From assembly GCF_004006535.1 (NCBI RefSeq), contig NZ_RLIH01000007.1, positions 1-64,000 on the forward strand: 64,000 nt of DNA. The letters run 5' to 3'. A program made the translations under genes and the position numbers. Of the stretch, positions 24,103-33,813 are shown piece after piece; the first letter of the stretch is position 1; every line of letters starts with the position of its first letter. The notes under the pieces were generated by a model. The model searched no databases. It was given only the letters and a program-made list of their open reading frames with translations, and had not been told where the DNA came from. This DNA is from Anaerosphaera multitolerans. Its GTDB lineage: Bacteria; Bacillota; Clostridia; Tissierellales; Peptoniphilaceae.

Positions 24103-24378
24103 TTAAATTAAGTTTGTAAATATTAAAAACACTTGGACTAGTAGTATTATTGACCAAGATATTAAGGTGAAAAGGTGTTTTTTAGTCCGTAAGTATGCAA
24201 GACTATAGGCTATTATATTTCCCAATGCAAAAGTTGTAATTCCCAACATAATAAAGGTTTTTGAATTTAAAAGCTTAGTTAGAGGGATGATACCACATAG
24301 TATAATTATTAATGCTATTAGGCTGAATATCGTTAATATAAAGTTTTCTTTTTTATTTAACATATTTTCGCTTTTCAT
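24103..24378 (-). CDS. Small three-pass membrane protein
   Basis: A 91-residue hypothetical with three hydrophobic segments (about 13-33, 42-62 and 70-89). The first is FILTIFSLIALIIILCGIIP. The linker between the second and third is basic (LRTKKH). AAGGAGA lies before the ATG. No family is recognised. It stands alone on the minus strand. Confidence 0.55.
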   Translation of the reverse strand: MKSENMLNKKENFILTIFSLIALIIILCGIIPLTKLLNSKTFIMLGITTFALGNIIAYSLAYLRTKKHLFTLISWSIILLVQVFLIFTNLI

Positions 24379-24780
24379 ATTTTCTCCTTAAAGACTTAAT
24401 AAGTATCTGTTTTTAAAGGGCTATAATCTTGGAATCTAAATGTGATTTTAAATATAGATGAAAGTTATATTGTAGACTTCAATAAATGTATGTAACATTG
24501 GTAAGATATAAGGTGTTTACATATAATTTTATCATATTTTATATGAGAGTACTTGGGTTTTCGAATATTCTAAATAAATGCAGTGTTAATACAGATTTTT
24601 ATAAAGAGTTTTGAAAATCTATTTTAAATTCCTGGGTAAAAGTGTAAAATATAGAAAATCATTTATGTTTGATAAATAGTGTGTTATGGAAAATTTTAAA
24701 CAGGTGAATATATAATATTTTGCTGGTTTAGAATATGAGGTAGAAAAAATTTAATGCACTGTATTTGGAAGGAGATTATT
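24379..24780. other. Intergenic region before the dehydrogenase gene
   Basis: About 400 AT-rich bases. I find no gene and no strong consensus promoter. The ribosome site GGAAGGAG near 24767 serves the following gene. Confidence 0.35.
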
Positions 24781-25878
24781 ATGGAAATATTTAAGACTTT
24801 GGAAAGTTATGATTATGAGGAAATTGTATTTTGTCAAGATAGAGAAAGCGGTTTAAAGGCAATTATATGTATTCATGATACTACTTTAGGACCAGCCCTT
24901 GGAGGTTTAAGGTACTGGGAATATAAAAATGAAAAAGATGCTATAACAGATGCCTTTCGTTTAGCAAGGGGAATGACTTATAAAAACGCTGCTGCAGGCG
25001 TTGATGTTGGAGGAGCTAAGGCAGTATTACTGAAGGATCCCAAAAGGCCTAAAAGTGAGGGGCAAATAAGAGCTTTTGGGAAATTTGTTGAAGGACTAAA
25101 CGGCAGGTACATAACGGCAGAGGATGTAGGTACTACTGAGCAGGATATGGATTGGATTTATACGGAAACTGACTACGTTGTAGGTACTTCCACAAAGCCC
25201 GGAACATCAGGTAATCCTTCACCGGTAACGGCTCACGGAATATTCTTCGGACTAAAAGCAGCAGTAAAGGAAGCTTTCGGTTCAGATAATCTCAGCGGGA
25301 GAAGTGTAGTGGTTCAGGGCACTGGAAATGTGGGACTTCTCCTAGTTGAAAAACTTATATCTGAGGGAGCTAAAGTATATGTGGCAGATTTAAATGAAGA
25401 GTCTGTTGGAAAAGCTGTGGAAATGGGAGCAGTTGAAGTGGGAATTGATGAAGTATATACCATGGATGTAGATATTTATGCCCCTTGTGCTCTAGGTGCC
25501 GTTATAAATGATGAAACGACAACTAAAATAAAAGCAAGGGTAATAGCAGGCTCAGCTAATAATCAGCTTGCAGATATAAAACACGGAGATGTTTTAATGG
25601 AAAGAGGAATAGTCTATGCTCCGGATTTTATTATAAATGCAGGTGGAGTTATAAATGTAGTTGACGAAATGCATGGCGGCTATGACTTAGAAAGAGCTAT
25701 GAGAAAGGTTGAAAATATTTACTATCAAGTGGAGAAAGTATTTGCAATAGCTAAACGAGACAATATATCTACAGCCTTGGCTGCAAATATACTGGCTGAA
25801 GAGAGAATAAAAGCAGTAAGAAATACGAAAAAGATATTTGTTCCCCATAAGAACAATATATTAAAAGGGCTACAATGA
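24781..25878 (+). CDS. Leucine-dehydrogenase-like amino acid dehydrogenase
   Basis: A 365-residue Glu/Leu/Phe/Val dehydrogenase. With the start at 24781, lysines fall at 68 ([10 protein letters not shown]) and 80 (DVGGAKAVL), the same numbering as the substrate-binding and catalytic lysines of leucine dehydrogenase. GGLRYWEY, and the NAD-binding [17 protein letters not shown], are also typical. It interconverts branched-chain amino acids and 2-oxo acids with NAD. GGAAGGAG before this ATG rejects the earlier start at 24754. It could feed 2-oxo acid fermentation or supply nitrogen. Confidence 0.9.
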   Translation: MEIFKTLESYDYEEIVFCQDRESGLKAIICIHDTTLGPALGGLRYWEYKNEKDAITDAFRLARGMTYKNAAAGVDVGGAKAVLLKDPKRPKSEGQIRAFGKFVEGLNGRYITAEDVGTTEQDMDWIYTETDYVVGTSTKPGTSGNPSPVTAHGIFFGLKAAVKEAFGSDNLSGRSVVVQGTGNVGLLLVEKLISEGAKVYVADLNEESVGKAVEMGAVEVGIDEVYTMDVDIYAPCALGAVINDETTTKIKARVIAGSANNQLADIKHGDVLMERGIVYAPDFIINAGGVINVVDEMHGGYDLERAMRKVENIYYQVEKVFAIAKRDNISTALAANILAEERIKAVRNTKKIFVPHKNNILKGLQ

Positions 25879-25906
25879 AAATAAAACACATAGCTTGGAG
25901 GGAAAA

Positions 25907-26290
25907 TTGAACTTAAAAAAGGAAAAGCTGGTTGATTTTATCACGATTTACAGTGTAATATTTACATTTGCTACTATACTTAGCAGTATTGTTCAGCTAA
26001 GTATAATGGATAGGTTAGAGGACACAAATTCACATATACTTTTTAGGGCAGTAGTGGTATTAATTGGAACTTTATCTTATAAAATTGAAGTAAAGTTAAA
26101 GAGTGGAAATAAAATAGTTGAAGTGTTAGTAAATTATGTTGTAGTTATGGCTATCGTATTAATTTTCGTATTTATCAGCGGATTTTTTGAAGAACTACAT
26201 CCAAATGCATATAGAGATATAATTTTAAACTTCACTCCTTTCTTTATTGTTTTAACCTTGATTAAAGAATTTAATTTTAAAAGGAAATGA
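25907..26290 (+). CDS. Four-pass membrane protein, unknown
   Basis: A 127-residue protein with four predicted membrane segments (about 8-30, 42-60, 70-92 and 103-120) and no recognised motif. GGAGGG stands about 6 bases before TTG 25907, which fits better than the upstream TTG at 25895 that overlaps the same ribosome site. It follows the dehydrogenase gene by 28 bases and is probably cotranscribed. Confidence 0.5.
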   Translation: MNLKKEKLVDFITIYSVIFTFATILSSIVQLSIMDRLEDTNSHILFRAVVVLIGTLSYKIEVKLKSGNKIVEVLVNYVVVMAIVLIFVFISGFFEELHPNAYRDIILNFTPFFIVLTLIKEFNFKRK

Positions 26291-26353
26291 AATGAAAAAT
26301 CAGGTTCTTAAAAAGGTAATTAGATTTTAATTCAATATAAAAATCTATAAAAT

Positions 26354-26395
26354 AAAAGCACCGATGTCAATTTTTGACAGGGTGCTTTTTAATTT
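26354..26395 (+). terminator. Bidirectional terminator
   Basis: AAAAGCACC (26354-26362) pairs with GGTGCTTTT (26381-26389), with inner TGTCA/TGACA, and T- and A-rich flanks on both sides. It lies between convergent genes. Confidence 0.85.
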
Positions 26396-26400
26396 TTGCC

Positions 26401-26598
26401 TTAAGCTTCTTCAGTTTTGTTAAGAGCATCTACAAGTAAGTTAACATCTAAACCATGAACCATTGAAGCTTCTTCTAAAGTTTCAAGTTGGCTTGCAGGA
26501 CACATTACACATCCCATACCAAAACTCATAAGAGTTCCAATAGCTTCCGGTTTATTTGTAAGGATTTCTCCTATAACAGTATCTTTATTTACTTTCAT
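26401..26598 (-). CDS. DUF1858 redox-disulfide domain protein
   Basis: A 65-residue protein of the DUF1858 / hybrid-cluster-protein-associated redox disulfide family: KDTVIGEILTNKPEAIGTLM, then GMGCVMCPAS with a CxxC pair near residues 30-33. Family members are thought to act in thiol or metal redox chemistry, often beside hybrid-cluster protein; that gene is not in view here. GGAGGG lies before the ATG. Confident as to family, not as to role. Confidence 0.88.
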   Translation of the reverse strand: MKVNKDTVIGEILTNKPEAIGTLMSFGMGCVMCPASQLETLEEASMVHGLDVNLLVDALNKTEEA

Positions 26599-26630
26599 AA
26601 TATCCCTCCTATTATATTATACCACTATTT

Positions 26631-27548
26631 TCAGTTTTTAAATTCCAATATTGAAAAGCTTCTGAAATTTTGTGGGCTTGCTTCTCCAACATAGTAGCCC
26701 AAAACAATTCTAAAGTCCTTAGAGTCGTTTATCTTTGAAGTAAGCGATTTTAAATTTATATTTCCACTTGCATTTTCAAAGTAAGTTTCTTCTCCCTGTT
26801 CAACTTTAAAAATTGGAGTGAAATTTAAGGAGCCCTTAATTTTAAAAAGCAGAGGAGCTATTTTTACTGTATTTTTTCCATCGTCATACTCTACTTTTGC
26901 AGAGAATTGTCTTTCGTCTGTGGAAAGCAAAACTGCAGATTCTATATTGGAGATAAAGTCGTCCATGGTTATGTCTTTCTTTTCTCCTATTTTAAATTCC
27001 TGTTTGTTACTTAAAGTATCTACGGCAAAACTTTTAAAAGTAACTTCTTCTCGCTCAATTAAATCTGTAGGTTCCACCTTTTCGGATTTAATTAGGATGG
27101 TTCTTGAACTTTCATCATAGTCCACATAAAATCCTATAGTCTTGCCCAGGTCTCTAAGTTTAAAGTAGTTGTTACCGTTTATATAGTAAGCGGTGTAATT
27201 AACTATTTCCCCATCTATATAGACCTTTTGAGATGACTTCTTTGATTCTGTATCTTTAGAAGTTGAAACTGCAAGATCAGTGGGAAGCTTGGCATAATTT
27301 TTATTTCTGCTTATTTCAATTATATTTTTGGAACTGTTGTATTCTACGTTAAACTGCGCCTCTGTCCCGTTTAAAATTGCAGCTATATCTCTAAGTTTAA
27401 AGTAGTTGTTTCCTTCAATACTATAGCCTTCAATTTCAATCTTTTGTCCGTCTAAAGTAACGTCTTGTTCTGTGGGAACTACTTTTGCGCTGGCAGTAGT
27501 ACCAAGTAGCATTACGAAGAACAATGACAAAACTAAAGTTTTTTTCAT
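26631..27548 (-). CDS. Secreted protein with stalk domains
   Basis: A 305-residue protein with a clear signal peptide (MKKTLVLSLFFVMLLGTTAS, cleavage about ASA-KV). Two stalk/copper-amine-oxidase-N-like modules follow. Each contains GNNYFKLRD (about residues 46-54 and 123-131) and ends in an I-I/L-I strand with lysines. The C-terminal 130 residues are beta-rich and unassigned. It is probably surface-exposed or periplasm-like, role unknown. Monocistronic with GGAGG-type site. Confidence 0.75.
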   Translation of the reverse strand: MKKTLVLSLFFVMLLGTTASAKVVPTEQDVTLDGQKIEIEGYSIEGNNYFKLRDIAAILNGTEAQFNVEYNSSKNIIEISRNKNYAKLPTDLAVSTSKDTESKKSSQKVYIDGEIVNYTAYYINGNNYFKLRDLGKTIGFYVDYDESSRTILIKSEKVEPTDLIEREEVTFKSFAVDTLSNKQEFKIGEKKDITMDDFISNIESAVLLSTDERQFSAKVEYDDGKNTVKIAPLLFKIKGSLNFTPIFKVEQGEETYFENASGNINLKSLTSKINDSKDFRIVLGYYVGEASPQNFRSFSILEFKN

Positions 27549-27780
27549 TTAAATACCTCCATATATGTTATATATATTTTATAACATAAGTGGAGCTATT
27601 ACTAAAGTTAATTGTGAAATTAATTTTAAATTTACATAAAAATAAATTTTGTGGTGATTTCGCTTAGTCTGATCTAGACAGATAAATAAAGGTATTCTTT
27701 TTTACTTATAATGCTTTATTATAGTAAAGGAATGCGTAAAAAGTAATTTACATTTACGTTGTTTTTTTGACAAAGTTTGG

Positions 27781-27809
27781 TTGATATTATAATCCCATTT
27801 TGCTATAAT
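27781..27809 (+). promoter_or_regulatory. Promoter of the glutaconyl-CoA operon
   Basis: TTGATA (27781-27786), 17-base spacer, TATAAT (27804-27809) with extended TGC before it. About 45 bases upstream of the gcdD ribosome site. A further TTGACA just upstream has unsuitable spacing (15). Confidence 0.75.
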
Positions 27810-27867
27810 GAGTTTAAAGTTGAAATTAATTTTACTATATGGAATTACATATTAGGAGGTGTAGATT

Positions 27868-28248
27868 TTGAGTGGTGTTATTATGACAATGGGGACAGTA
27901 GGTGATGCATTAAAAATATCAGCAACAGGTTTTGCGTTAGTATTTTTAGCTTTAGTTTGTCTAGGAGTTTTTATTACAATTGTTTCTAAAATTGTAGGTG
28001 CAATTGAAAAGAATACTCCCAAGGGAGATGCAGGTCCAAAACAACCCGCAAAGCCAACTGCAAAACCGGTAGTAGAGGACAAGGTAGATACAGCTTTATT
28101 AGCGGCTATAATAGGAGCTGTAAGTGAAGAAACAAAACTATCTGTAGACAAGTTTACTATAACTTCAATTGAAGAGCGTAAAAGTGATGATGCTCTTGTG
28201 GCAGCAATAGTGGGAGCAGTAAGTGCAGAAGCAGATTTATCTAATTAA
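27868..28248 (+). CDS. gcdD: Glutaconyl-CoA decarboxylase delta subunit (OadG-like)
   Basis: A 126-residue protein with one N-terminal membrane helix (ALKISATGFALVFLALVCLG), a Pro/Ala/Lys linker (KQPAKPTAKP) and a charged tail with a repeated AAIIGAVSEE / AAIVGAVSAE motif. This is the layout of OadG/GcdD subunits, which assemble the Na+-pumping decarboxylase. The start is TTG with AGGAGGTG upstream; the internal ATG at 27883 is possible. It begins the cluster gcdD-gcdC-gcdB-gctA-gctB-gcdA. Confidence 0.85.
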   Translation: MSGVIMTMGTVGDALKISATGFALVFLALVCLGVFITIVSKIVGAIEKNTPKGDAGPKQPAKPTAKPVVEDKVDTALLAAIIGAVSEETKLSVDKFTITSIEERKSDDALVAAIVGAVSAEADLSN

Positions 28249-28281
28249 CAACAAAAATAATATTAATAAAGGAGTAGAAGC

Positions 28282-28692
28282 ATGAAATATCAAGTAAAAG
28301 TAGATGGAAAAGTTTTTGAAGTAGAAGTAGAAAAAGTATCAGGTGGAGCTAAGTCTTTAACAATGGCTGATTTTGGAGCACCAGCACAAGCTGCACCACA
28401 ACCGGCACAACCAGCTCCAGCACCAAAGGCAGCACCGGCACCAGCTCCAGAAGCGCCAAAGGCTAGCGCAGCGTCAACAGGTGGAGAACAAATTTTATCA
28501 CCAATGCCAGGAAATATTTGGAAAATTGTAGCAGCAGAAGGTTCTCAAGTAGAAGCTGGAGATGTAGTACTTATATTAGAAGCTATGAAGATGGAAAACG
28601 AAATCGTAGCACCGGTATCAGGTACAGTTTCAATTAAAGTAAACCAAGGAGACAATGTAGATACAGATCAACTTCTAGCTGAAGTTAAATAA
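28282..28692 (+). CDS. gcdC: Glutaconyl-CoA decarboxylase gamma subunit, biotin carrier
   Basis: A 136-residue biotin carrier. An N-terminal domain ([19 protein letters not shown]) leads to an Ala/Pro-rich flexible linker (about 37-68) and a biotinyl domain with EAMKMEN, where the lysine carries biotin. CO2 removed from glutaconyl-CoA is carried on biotin from GcdA to the membrane subunit GcdB. AAGGAG lies before the ATG. Confidence 0.95.
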   Translation: MKYQVKVDGKVFEVEVEKVSGGAKSLTMADFGAPAQAAPQPAQPAPAPKAAPAPAPEAPKASAASTGGEQILSPMPGNIWKIVAAEGSQVEAGDVVLILEAMKMENEIVAPVSGTVSIKVNQGDNVDTDQLLAEVK

Positions 28693-28709
28693 GATAAAGG
28701 GAGTTAACG

Positions 28710-29849
28710 ATGAGTTTTTTTAGTATATTATCAGAAATCTTGTCTCAGTCAGGATTTGCACATCTTGAGTGGAGAAATATGGTAATGTTTTTAATAGCTT
28801 TTATTCTTATTTACTTAGCTATTAGAAAGGGCTTTGAGCCGTTACTACTTCTTCCGATAGCTTTCGGTATGCTACTTGCGAATTTACCTGAAGCAAATCT
28901 AATGCTTGAGACTGAACCTTGGTATGATCAAGGTGTTTTAAGAATTATTTACAGCGGGGTAAAATCCAACCTATTCCCTTGTTTAATATTTATGGGTGTA
29001 GGGGCTATGACGGATTTTGGTCCTTTAATTTCAAATCCAATATCACTGTTATTGGGTTCAGCAGCACAGTTTGGTATCTACACAGCTTTTACATTGGCAG
29101 TAGCAACAGGACTGTTTACTATGGAGGAAGCAGCTTCAATAGCAATTATAGGTGGAGCTGACGGACCTACAGCAATTTATACAACAAATGCATTGGCACC
29201 ACACTTACTTGCGCCAATTGCAGTGGCAGCCTATTCATACATGGCACTAATACCTTTAATTCAACCGCCTATTATGAAACTTCTTACCACTCAAAAAGAA
29301 CGTGAAACAAAAATGGTTGAATTAAGAAAAATTTCTAAAACTGAGAAAATTGTATTTCCGGTAGTAGTAGTGTTATTTACAGCACTATTGTTACCATCAG
29401 TTGCACCGCTACTTGGATTGTTGATGTTGGGTAACCTATTTAAAGAATCCGGAGTAGTTGATAGATTGTCTGATACAGCTCAAAATGCTTTAATGAATAT
29501 AGTTACTATAATGTTAGGCTTAACTGTTGGGGCAACTGCAAATGGGGAGATTTTCCTTAGTGTTAAAACTTTGGCAATTATTGGACTTGGACTTTTTGCC
29601 TTTGCATTTTCAACTGCAGGAGGAGTCTTATTCGGAAAAGTACTTTACTATGCAACTGGAGGTAAGATAAATCCTCTAATAGGTTCAGCAGGAGTTTCTG
29701 CAGTACCTATGGCAGCGAGAGTATCGCAAGTTGAAGGAAGAAAGTACAATCCGACAAACTTCTTACTGATGCACGCAATGGGACCAAACGTTGCTGGAGT
29801 AATAGGATCTGCTGTAGCGGCAGGGGTGTTCCTAATAATTTTTGGTTAA
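28710..29849 (+). CDS. gcdB: Glutaconyl-CoA decarboxylase beta subunit, Na+ pump
   Basis: A 379-residue integral membrane protein with about nine helices. It contains the conserved [13 protein letters not shown] loop and [20 protein letters not shown], hallmarks of OadB/GcdB/MmdB sodium pumps. It decarboxylates carboxybiotin and exports Na+, the energy-conserving step of glutamate fermentation. It starts 17 bases after gcdC with GGGAG upstream. Confidence 0.95.
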   Translation: MSFFSILSEILSQSGFAHLEWRNMVMFLIAFILIYLAIRKGFEPLLLLPIAFGMLLANLPEANLMLETEPWYDQGVLRIIYSGVKSNLFPCLIFMGVGAMTDFGPLISNPISLLLGSAAQFGIYTAFTLAVATGLFTMEEAASIAIIGGADGPTAIYTTNALAPHLLAPIAVAAYSYMALIPLIQPPIMKLLTTQKERETKMVELRKISKTEKIVFPVVVVLFTALLLPSVAPLLGLLMLGNLFKESGVVDRLSDTAQNALMNIVTIMLGLTVGATANGEIFLSVKTLAIIGLGLFAFAFSTAGGVLFGKVLYYATGGKINPLIGSAGVSAVPMAARVSQVEGRKYNPTNFLLMHAMGPNVAGVIGSAVAAGVFLIIFG

Positions 29850-29860
29850 TAAAACTTACA

Positions 29861-29885
29861 GTTGAGAATCCTAGGGTTCTCAATT
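29861..29885 (+). terminator. Intercistronic hairpin between gcdB and gctA
   Basis: TTGAGAA (29862-29868) pairs with TTCTCAA (29877-29883). No T run follows, so it is more likely an mRNA processing or attenuation hairpin than a full stop. Confidence 0.55.
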
Positions 29886-29940
29886 GTTTATGTTTAAATA
29901 TAATAAGTATGTTAGTGTAAAAATATAAGGAGGTATTACT

Positions 29941-30903
29941 TTGAGTAAAGTTTATAGTTTAAAGGATGCTATAAGTAAATTCGTAGAAGATGGAGATGTA
30001 ATGTCTTTTGGCGGATTTACAACAAACAGAAAACCCTATGCAGCTGTATATGAAATTCTTAGACAAGGACAAAAGGATTTTATAGGTGAAGCAGGACCTG
30101 CAGGTGGAGATTGGGATATGCTAATTGGAGAAGGCAGAGTTAAGGCATATATAAATTGCTACACTGCGAACTCAGGCTATACTAACGTTTCCAGAAGATT
30201 TAGAGCAGCTGTTGAAAAGGGCGAGCTTTTAATGGAAGACTACTCTCAAGACGTAGAGATGTTAAGACTTCATGCAGCTTCTTTAGGATTACCGTACTTA
30301 GCAGTTAAGCTTATGATGGGTACAGATGTTGCTGAAAAATGGGGAATTTCAAGAGAAGAAAGAGAAAAAATCGATAAACTTCCAAATGATAAATTCTTTT
30401 ACTTAGACAATCCTTTTAAAGAAGGAGATAAGGTAATAGCAGTACCGGTTCCAAAAATTGATACAGCTATTATTCACGTACAGATGGCTTCTCCGGATGG
30501 AACTTGTAGAATAATCGGAGATGAATTCCATGATGTAGATATTGCAGTAGCAGCAAGAAAAACTATCGTAACTTGTGAAGAATTAGTAAGTAATGAAGAA
30601 ATAAGAAGAGAGCCTACTTTGAATTCAATACCAGGATTCTGTGTAGATGCAGTAGTTCATGTGCCTTACGGAGCACATCCTTCTCAATGTTATGATTACT
30701 ACGACTATGATGCAGACTTTTTCAAAATGTACAACGTAGTAAGTAAGACTGATGAAGATTTCGCTGATTATATGAAAGAATGGGTTTATGATATTGAAGA
30801 TCACGACCAATATTTAACTAAATTAGGAGCTACTAGACTTATTAATTTACATGTTGTTCCGGGCTTTGGATATGCTACTAATGTTCTAAAGGAGGAAAAA
30901 TAA
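29941..30903 (+). CDS. gctA: Glutaconate CoA-transferase subunit A
   Basis: A 320-residue protein, the length of the Acidaminococcus enzyme. It shows SFGGFTTNRKPYAAVYEILR, GPAGGDWDMLIGEGRVKAYI, NCYTANSGYTNVSRRFRAAV and VDAVVHVPYGAHPSQCYDYY. The enzyme moves CoA from acetyl-CoA (or glutaconyl-CoA) to (R)-2-hydroxyglutarate, entering the hydroxyglutarate pathway. The start is TTG with AAGGAGGT upstream. It overlaps the gctB start by one base (TAATG). Confidence 0.96.
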   Translation: MSKVYSLKDAISKFVEDGDVMSFGGFTTNRKPYAAVYEILRQGQKDFIGEAGPAGGDWDMLIGEGRVKAYINCYTANSGYTNVSRRFRAAVEKGELLMEDYSQDVEMLRLHAASLGLPYLAVKLMMGTDVAEKWGISREEREKIDKLPNDKFFYLDNPFKEGDKVIAVPVPKIDTAIIHVQMASPDGTCRIIGDEFHDVDIAVAARKTIVTCEELVSNEEIRREPTLNSIPGFCVDAVVHVPYGAHPSQCYDYYDYDADFFKMYNVVSKTDEDFADYMKEWVYDIEDHDQYLTKLGATRLINLHVVPGFGYATNVLKEEK

Positions 30904-31697
30904 TGGCAAGATACGATAATTATACAAATAAAGAAATGCAAGCTGTTACTATAGGTAGACAGATAAAGGACGGTCAAATTGTAATAGTTGGTACAGGCCT
31001 TCCACTAATCGGTGCTTCACTAGCTAAGAGAGTATATGCACCGGATTGTACACTTATAGTGGAAAGTGGTTTAATGGACTGTGCACCAATTGAGGTTCCA
31101 AGATCTGTTGGAGATAACAGACTTATGGCACACTGTGCTGTTCAATGGCCTAATATTAGATTTATAGGCTTTGAAGCTTGTGAGTGGCAACATGATAAAA
31201 AAAGAATGGTTGCTTTCATAGGCGGAGCTCAAATTGACCCTTACGGAAACGTAAACTCAACAGTAATAGGAGATTATAACAACCCTAAAACCAGATTTAC
31301 CGGTTCAGGTGGAGCAAATGGAATTGCAACATACACTAACACAATTATTATGATGCAACACGAAAAAAGAAGATTTATGGAAAAAATTGACTATATTACT
31401 TCTCCAGGCTGGATGGACGGCCCTGGGGGACGTGAAAGAGCTGGACTTCCAGGAAATGTTGGTCCTCAAATGGTAGTAACTGATAGAGGTATTATGAAGT
31501 TCGATGAAGAAACTAAGAAAATGTACCTTGCTGGATACTATCCAACTTCAAGTCCTGAAGAAATAATAGAAAACACTGGTTTTGATATTGATGTTTCAAA
31601 GGCTGTTCTATTAGATGAACCTGAGGAAAGTGTAATTAAGTTAATTAGAGAAGAAATAGATCCAGGACAAGCTTTCATTCAAGTTCCTAAGGAATAA
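30903..31697 (+). CDS. gctB: Glutaconate CoA-transferase subunit B
   Basis: A 264-residue protein. TGLPLIGASLAKRVYAPDCT is followed by LIVESGLMDCAPIEVP, in which Glu falls at position 54, the catalytic residue that forms the gamma-glutamyl-CoA thioester in the Acidaminococcus enzyme. TGSGGANGIATYTNTIIMMQ is also typical. It completes the hetero-octamer with GctA, whose stop overlaps its ATG. Confidence 0.96.
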   Translation: MARYDNYTNKEMQAVTIGRQIKDGQIVIVGTGLPLIGASLAKRVYAPDCTLIVESGLMDCAPIEVPRSVGDNRLMAHCAVQWPNIRFIGFEACEWQHDKKRMVAFIGGAQIDPYGNVNSTVIGDYNNPKTRFTGSGGANGIATYTNTIIMMQHEKRRFMEKIDYITSPGWMDGPGGRERAGLPGNVGPQMVVTDRGIMKFDEETKKMYLAGYYPTSSPEEIIENTGFDIDVSKAVLLDEPEESVIKLIREEIDPGQAFIQVPKE

Positions 31698-31711
31698 TAA
31701 GGAGGATATTA

Positions 31712-33472
31712 ATGGGACAATATTCAATGAACTCGTATTTTAAAAATATGGGAACTATCGGTGGACCTCTTAAGGCTGCTGATGCTGAGAACACAGAATT
31801 AGTTAGACAGGTAGAACAGGAAATTTATGAGCATATAGTTGCAGCTCAAAGTGCTGGTAGATCTGATGAATCTCTTAATGAATCAGGACAGTGGACAGCA
31901 TTACAACGTATAGCGGAATTAGTAGATGAGGGAACTTGGTGTCCGTTAAATTCATTATTTAATCCTGAGGAAAATGATAACGGCTCAACGGGAATCGTTA
32001 AAGGACTTGGAAGAATTAACGGAAAATGGGCAGTAGTTGTGGCTTCTGACAATAAGAAACTTGCAGGAGCTTGGGTTCCAGGACAAGCTGAAAACCTAAT
32101 TAGAGCAAGTGATACTGCTAAACGTTTAAGAATACCTCTAGTATATGTACTAAACTGTTCAGGTGTTAAATTTGACGTACAGGAAAAAGTTTATCCAAAC
32201 AGACGTGGTGGAGGAACTCCTTTCTTTAGAAATGCTGAACTCAACCAATTGGGAGTACCTGTAATCGTTGGAATTTATGGAACTAACCCGGCAGGTGGTG
32301 GATACCACTCAATTTCACCTACAATTCTAGTAGCTCACAAAGATGCTAATATGGCAGTTGGTGGAGCGGGAATTCTTGGTGGTATGAATCCTAAGGGATA
32401 TATTGATGAAGAGGGAGCAAATCAAATAGCAGATGCTACTATGAATGCTAAAAAGACAACTCCTCCGGGATCAGTAAGTGTTCACTTTGCTGAAACAGGT
32501 TTCTTTAGAGAGGTTTACGTAGAAGAAGACGGAATGATTGAGGGTATTAAAAAATATATAGATATGCTTCCTGCTTATGACTTAGATTTCTTTAGAGTAG
32601 ATGATCCAAAGTACCCTGCATATGACCCTAATGATTTATATTCATTAGTTCCAATGAACCCTAAGAGAACTTACAATATCTATGAAGTTATGGCAAGATT
32701 ATTTGACGGTTCAGAATTTATGGAATATAAGAACGGATATGGTCCGGAAATGGTAACAGGTCTTGCTAAGGTAAACGGACTTTTAGTGGGAGTTGTAGCA
32801 AACGTTCAAGGCTTCCTAATGAACTATCCTGAATATATTGAAAAGGGAATAGGTATTGGCGGAAAGCTTTATAGACAAGGTCTAATAAAAATGAATGAAT
32901 TTGTAACTCTTTGTGCAAGAGATAAATTACCTATAATCTGGATTCAAGATACTTCCGGAATTGACGTTGGCGATGATGCAGAGAGAGCTGAGTTACTAGG
33001 ACTTGGTCAATCACTTATCTATTCAATTCAGCAATCAGACCTTCCTCAACTGGAAATAACATTGAGAAAGGGTACTGCAGCGGCACACTACGTTTTAGGC
33101 GGACCTCAAGGTAATGATACAAATGCTTTCAGTTTGGGAACAGCAGCTACTGAAATTAACGTAATGAACGGTGAAACTGCTTCAGTGGCAATGTACTCAA
33201 GAAGACTTGCGAAGGATAAAAAAGCCGGAAAGGATTTACAACCTACAATTGATAAAATGAATAAATTAATTGAAGCTTATGTTGAAAAATCCAGACCGCT
33301 TTATTGTGCACAAGCTGGACTTGTAGATGAAGTTGTAAATATGAATTTATTGAGAAACTACATCCTTGCATTTACAGAAAGTGTATATCAAAATCCTGAA
33401 AAGATCTGTCCGGTACATCAAATGTTACTTCCAAGAATAATAAGGGACTTTGACAATATTTATAAGAAATAA
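31712..33472 (+). CDS. gcdA: Glutaconyl-CoA decarboxylase alpha subunit
   Basis: A 586-residue carboxyltransferase with two crotonase-like domains (acyl-CoA carboxylase beta type), one residue shorter than the Acidaminococcus GcdA. Motifs are GTNPAGGGYHSISPTILVAH and GGAGILGGMNPKGYI in the first half, and GVVANVQGFLMNYPEYIEKG and IWIQDTSGIDVGDDAERAEL in the second. It transfers CO2 from (E)-glutaconyl-CoA to biotin on GcdC, yielding crotonyl-CoA. AAGGAGG lies before the ATG. It ends the first cluster transcript. Confidence 0.97.
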   Translation: MGQYSMNSYFKNMGTIGGPLKAADAENTELVRQVEQEIYEHIVAAQSAGRSDESLNESGQWTALQRIAELVDEGTWCPLNSLFNPEENDNGSTGIVKGLGRINGKWAVVVASDNKKLAGAWVPGQAENLIRASDTAKRLRIPLVYVLNCSGVKFDVQEKVYPNRRGGGTPFFRNAELNQLGVPVIVGIYGTNPAGGGYHSISPTILVAHKDANMAVGGAGILGGMNPKGYIDEEGANQIADATMNAKKTTPPGSVSVHFAETGFFREVYVEEDGMIEGIKKYIDMLPAYDLDFFRVDDPKYPAYDPNDLYSLVPMNPKRTYNIYEVMARLFDGSEFMEYKNGYGPEMVTGLAKVNGLLVGVVANVQGFLMNYPEYIEKGIGIGGKLYRQGLIKMNEFVTLCARDKLPIIWIQDTSGIDVGDDAERAELLGLGQSLIYSIQQSDLPQLEITLRKGTAAAHYVLGGPQGNDTNAFSLGTAATEINVMNGETASVAMYSRRLAKDKKAGKDLQPTIDKMNKLIEAYVEKSRPLYCAQAGLVDEVVNMNLLRNYILAFTESVYQNPEKICPVHQMLLPRIIRDFDNIYKK

Positions 33473-33500
33473 AAGTTGAAATTGATTAAATGAGACTTTC

Positions 33501-33540
33501 AATAATAGACCTTAGAAATTTCGCTAAGGTCTATTATTAT
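33501..33540 (+). terminator. Hairpin after gcdA
   Basis: AATAATAGACCTTAG (33501-33515) pairs perfectly with CTAAGGTCTATTATT (33524-33538) around an 8-base loop. The T run is weak, so it may stop or only stabilise the transcript. Confidence 0.65.
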
Positions 33541-33700
33541 GATAAAAATGAAGATGAAAGCGTTACTTTATTTTAAGCTTAAGTATTAAAATATCTCAAA
33601 TAATAATCCTAAAGGTAATTTACTAAGTTGAAGGCTATCAAATTTAGCACAAAGATAATATTCAGTTATAAGTCATAGCCAAAGGCTGCAAACGTTGCAT

Positions 33701-33729
33701 TTGACAAAGATATTAATAAATAGTACAAT
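33701..33729 (+). promoter_or_regulatory. Promoter of hgdC-hgdA-hgdB
   Basis: TTGACA (33701-33706), 17-base spacer, TACAAT (33724-33729). It supports separate transcription of the dehydratase genes from the gcd/gct genes. A second -10-like TATAAT lies closer to hgdC. Confidence 0.7.
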
Positions 33730-33813
33730 AAAAAAGGCTATGAGGTTAAGTTTTAGCTAATAAAATGATATAATATATATAGAAATAAATGATATATAAG
33801 AGGGGATAAATAA

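Noticed and set aside
27754-27809. TTGACA upstream of gcdD as the -35 element
   Set aside because: Its distance to the nearest -10 is 15 bases; the TTGATA-17-TGC-TATAAT promoter just downstream is better.
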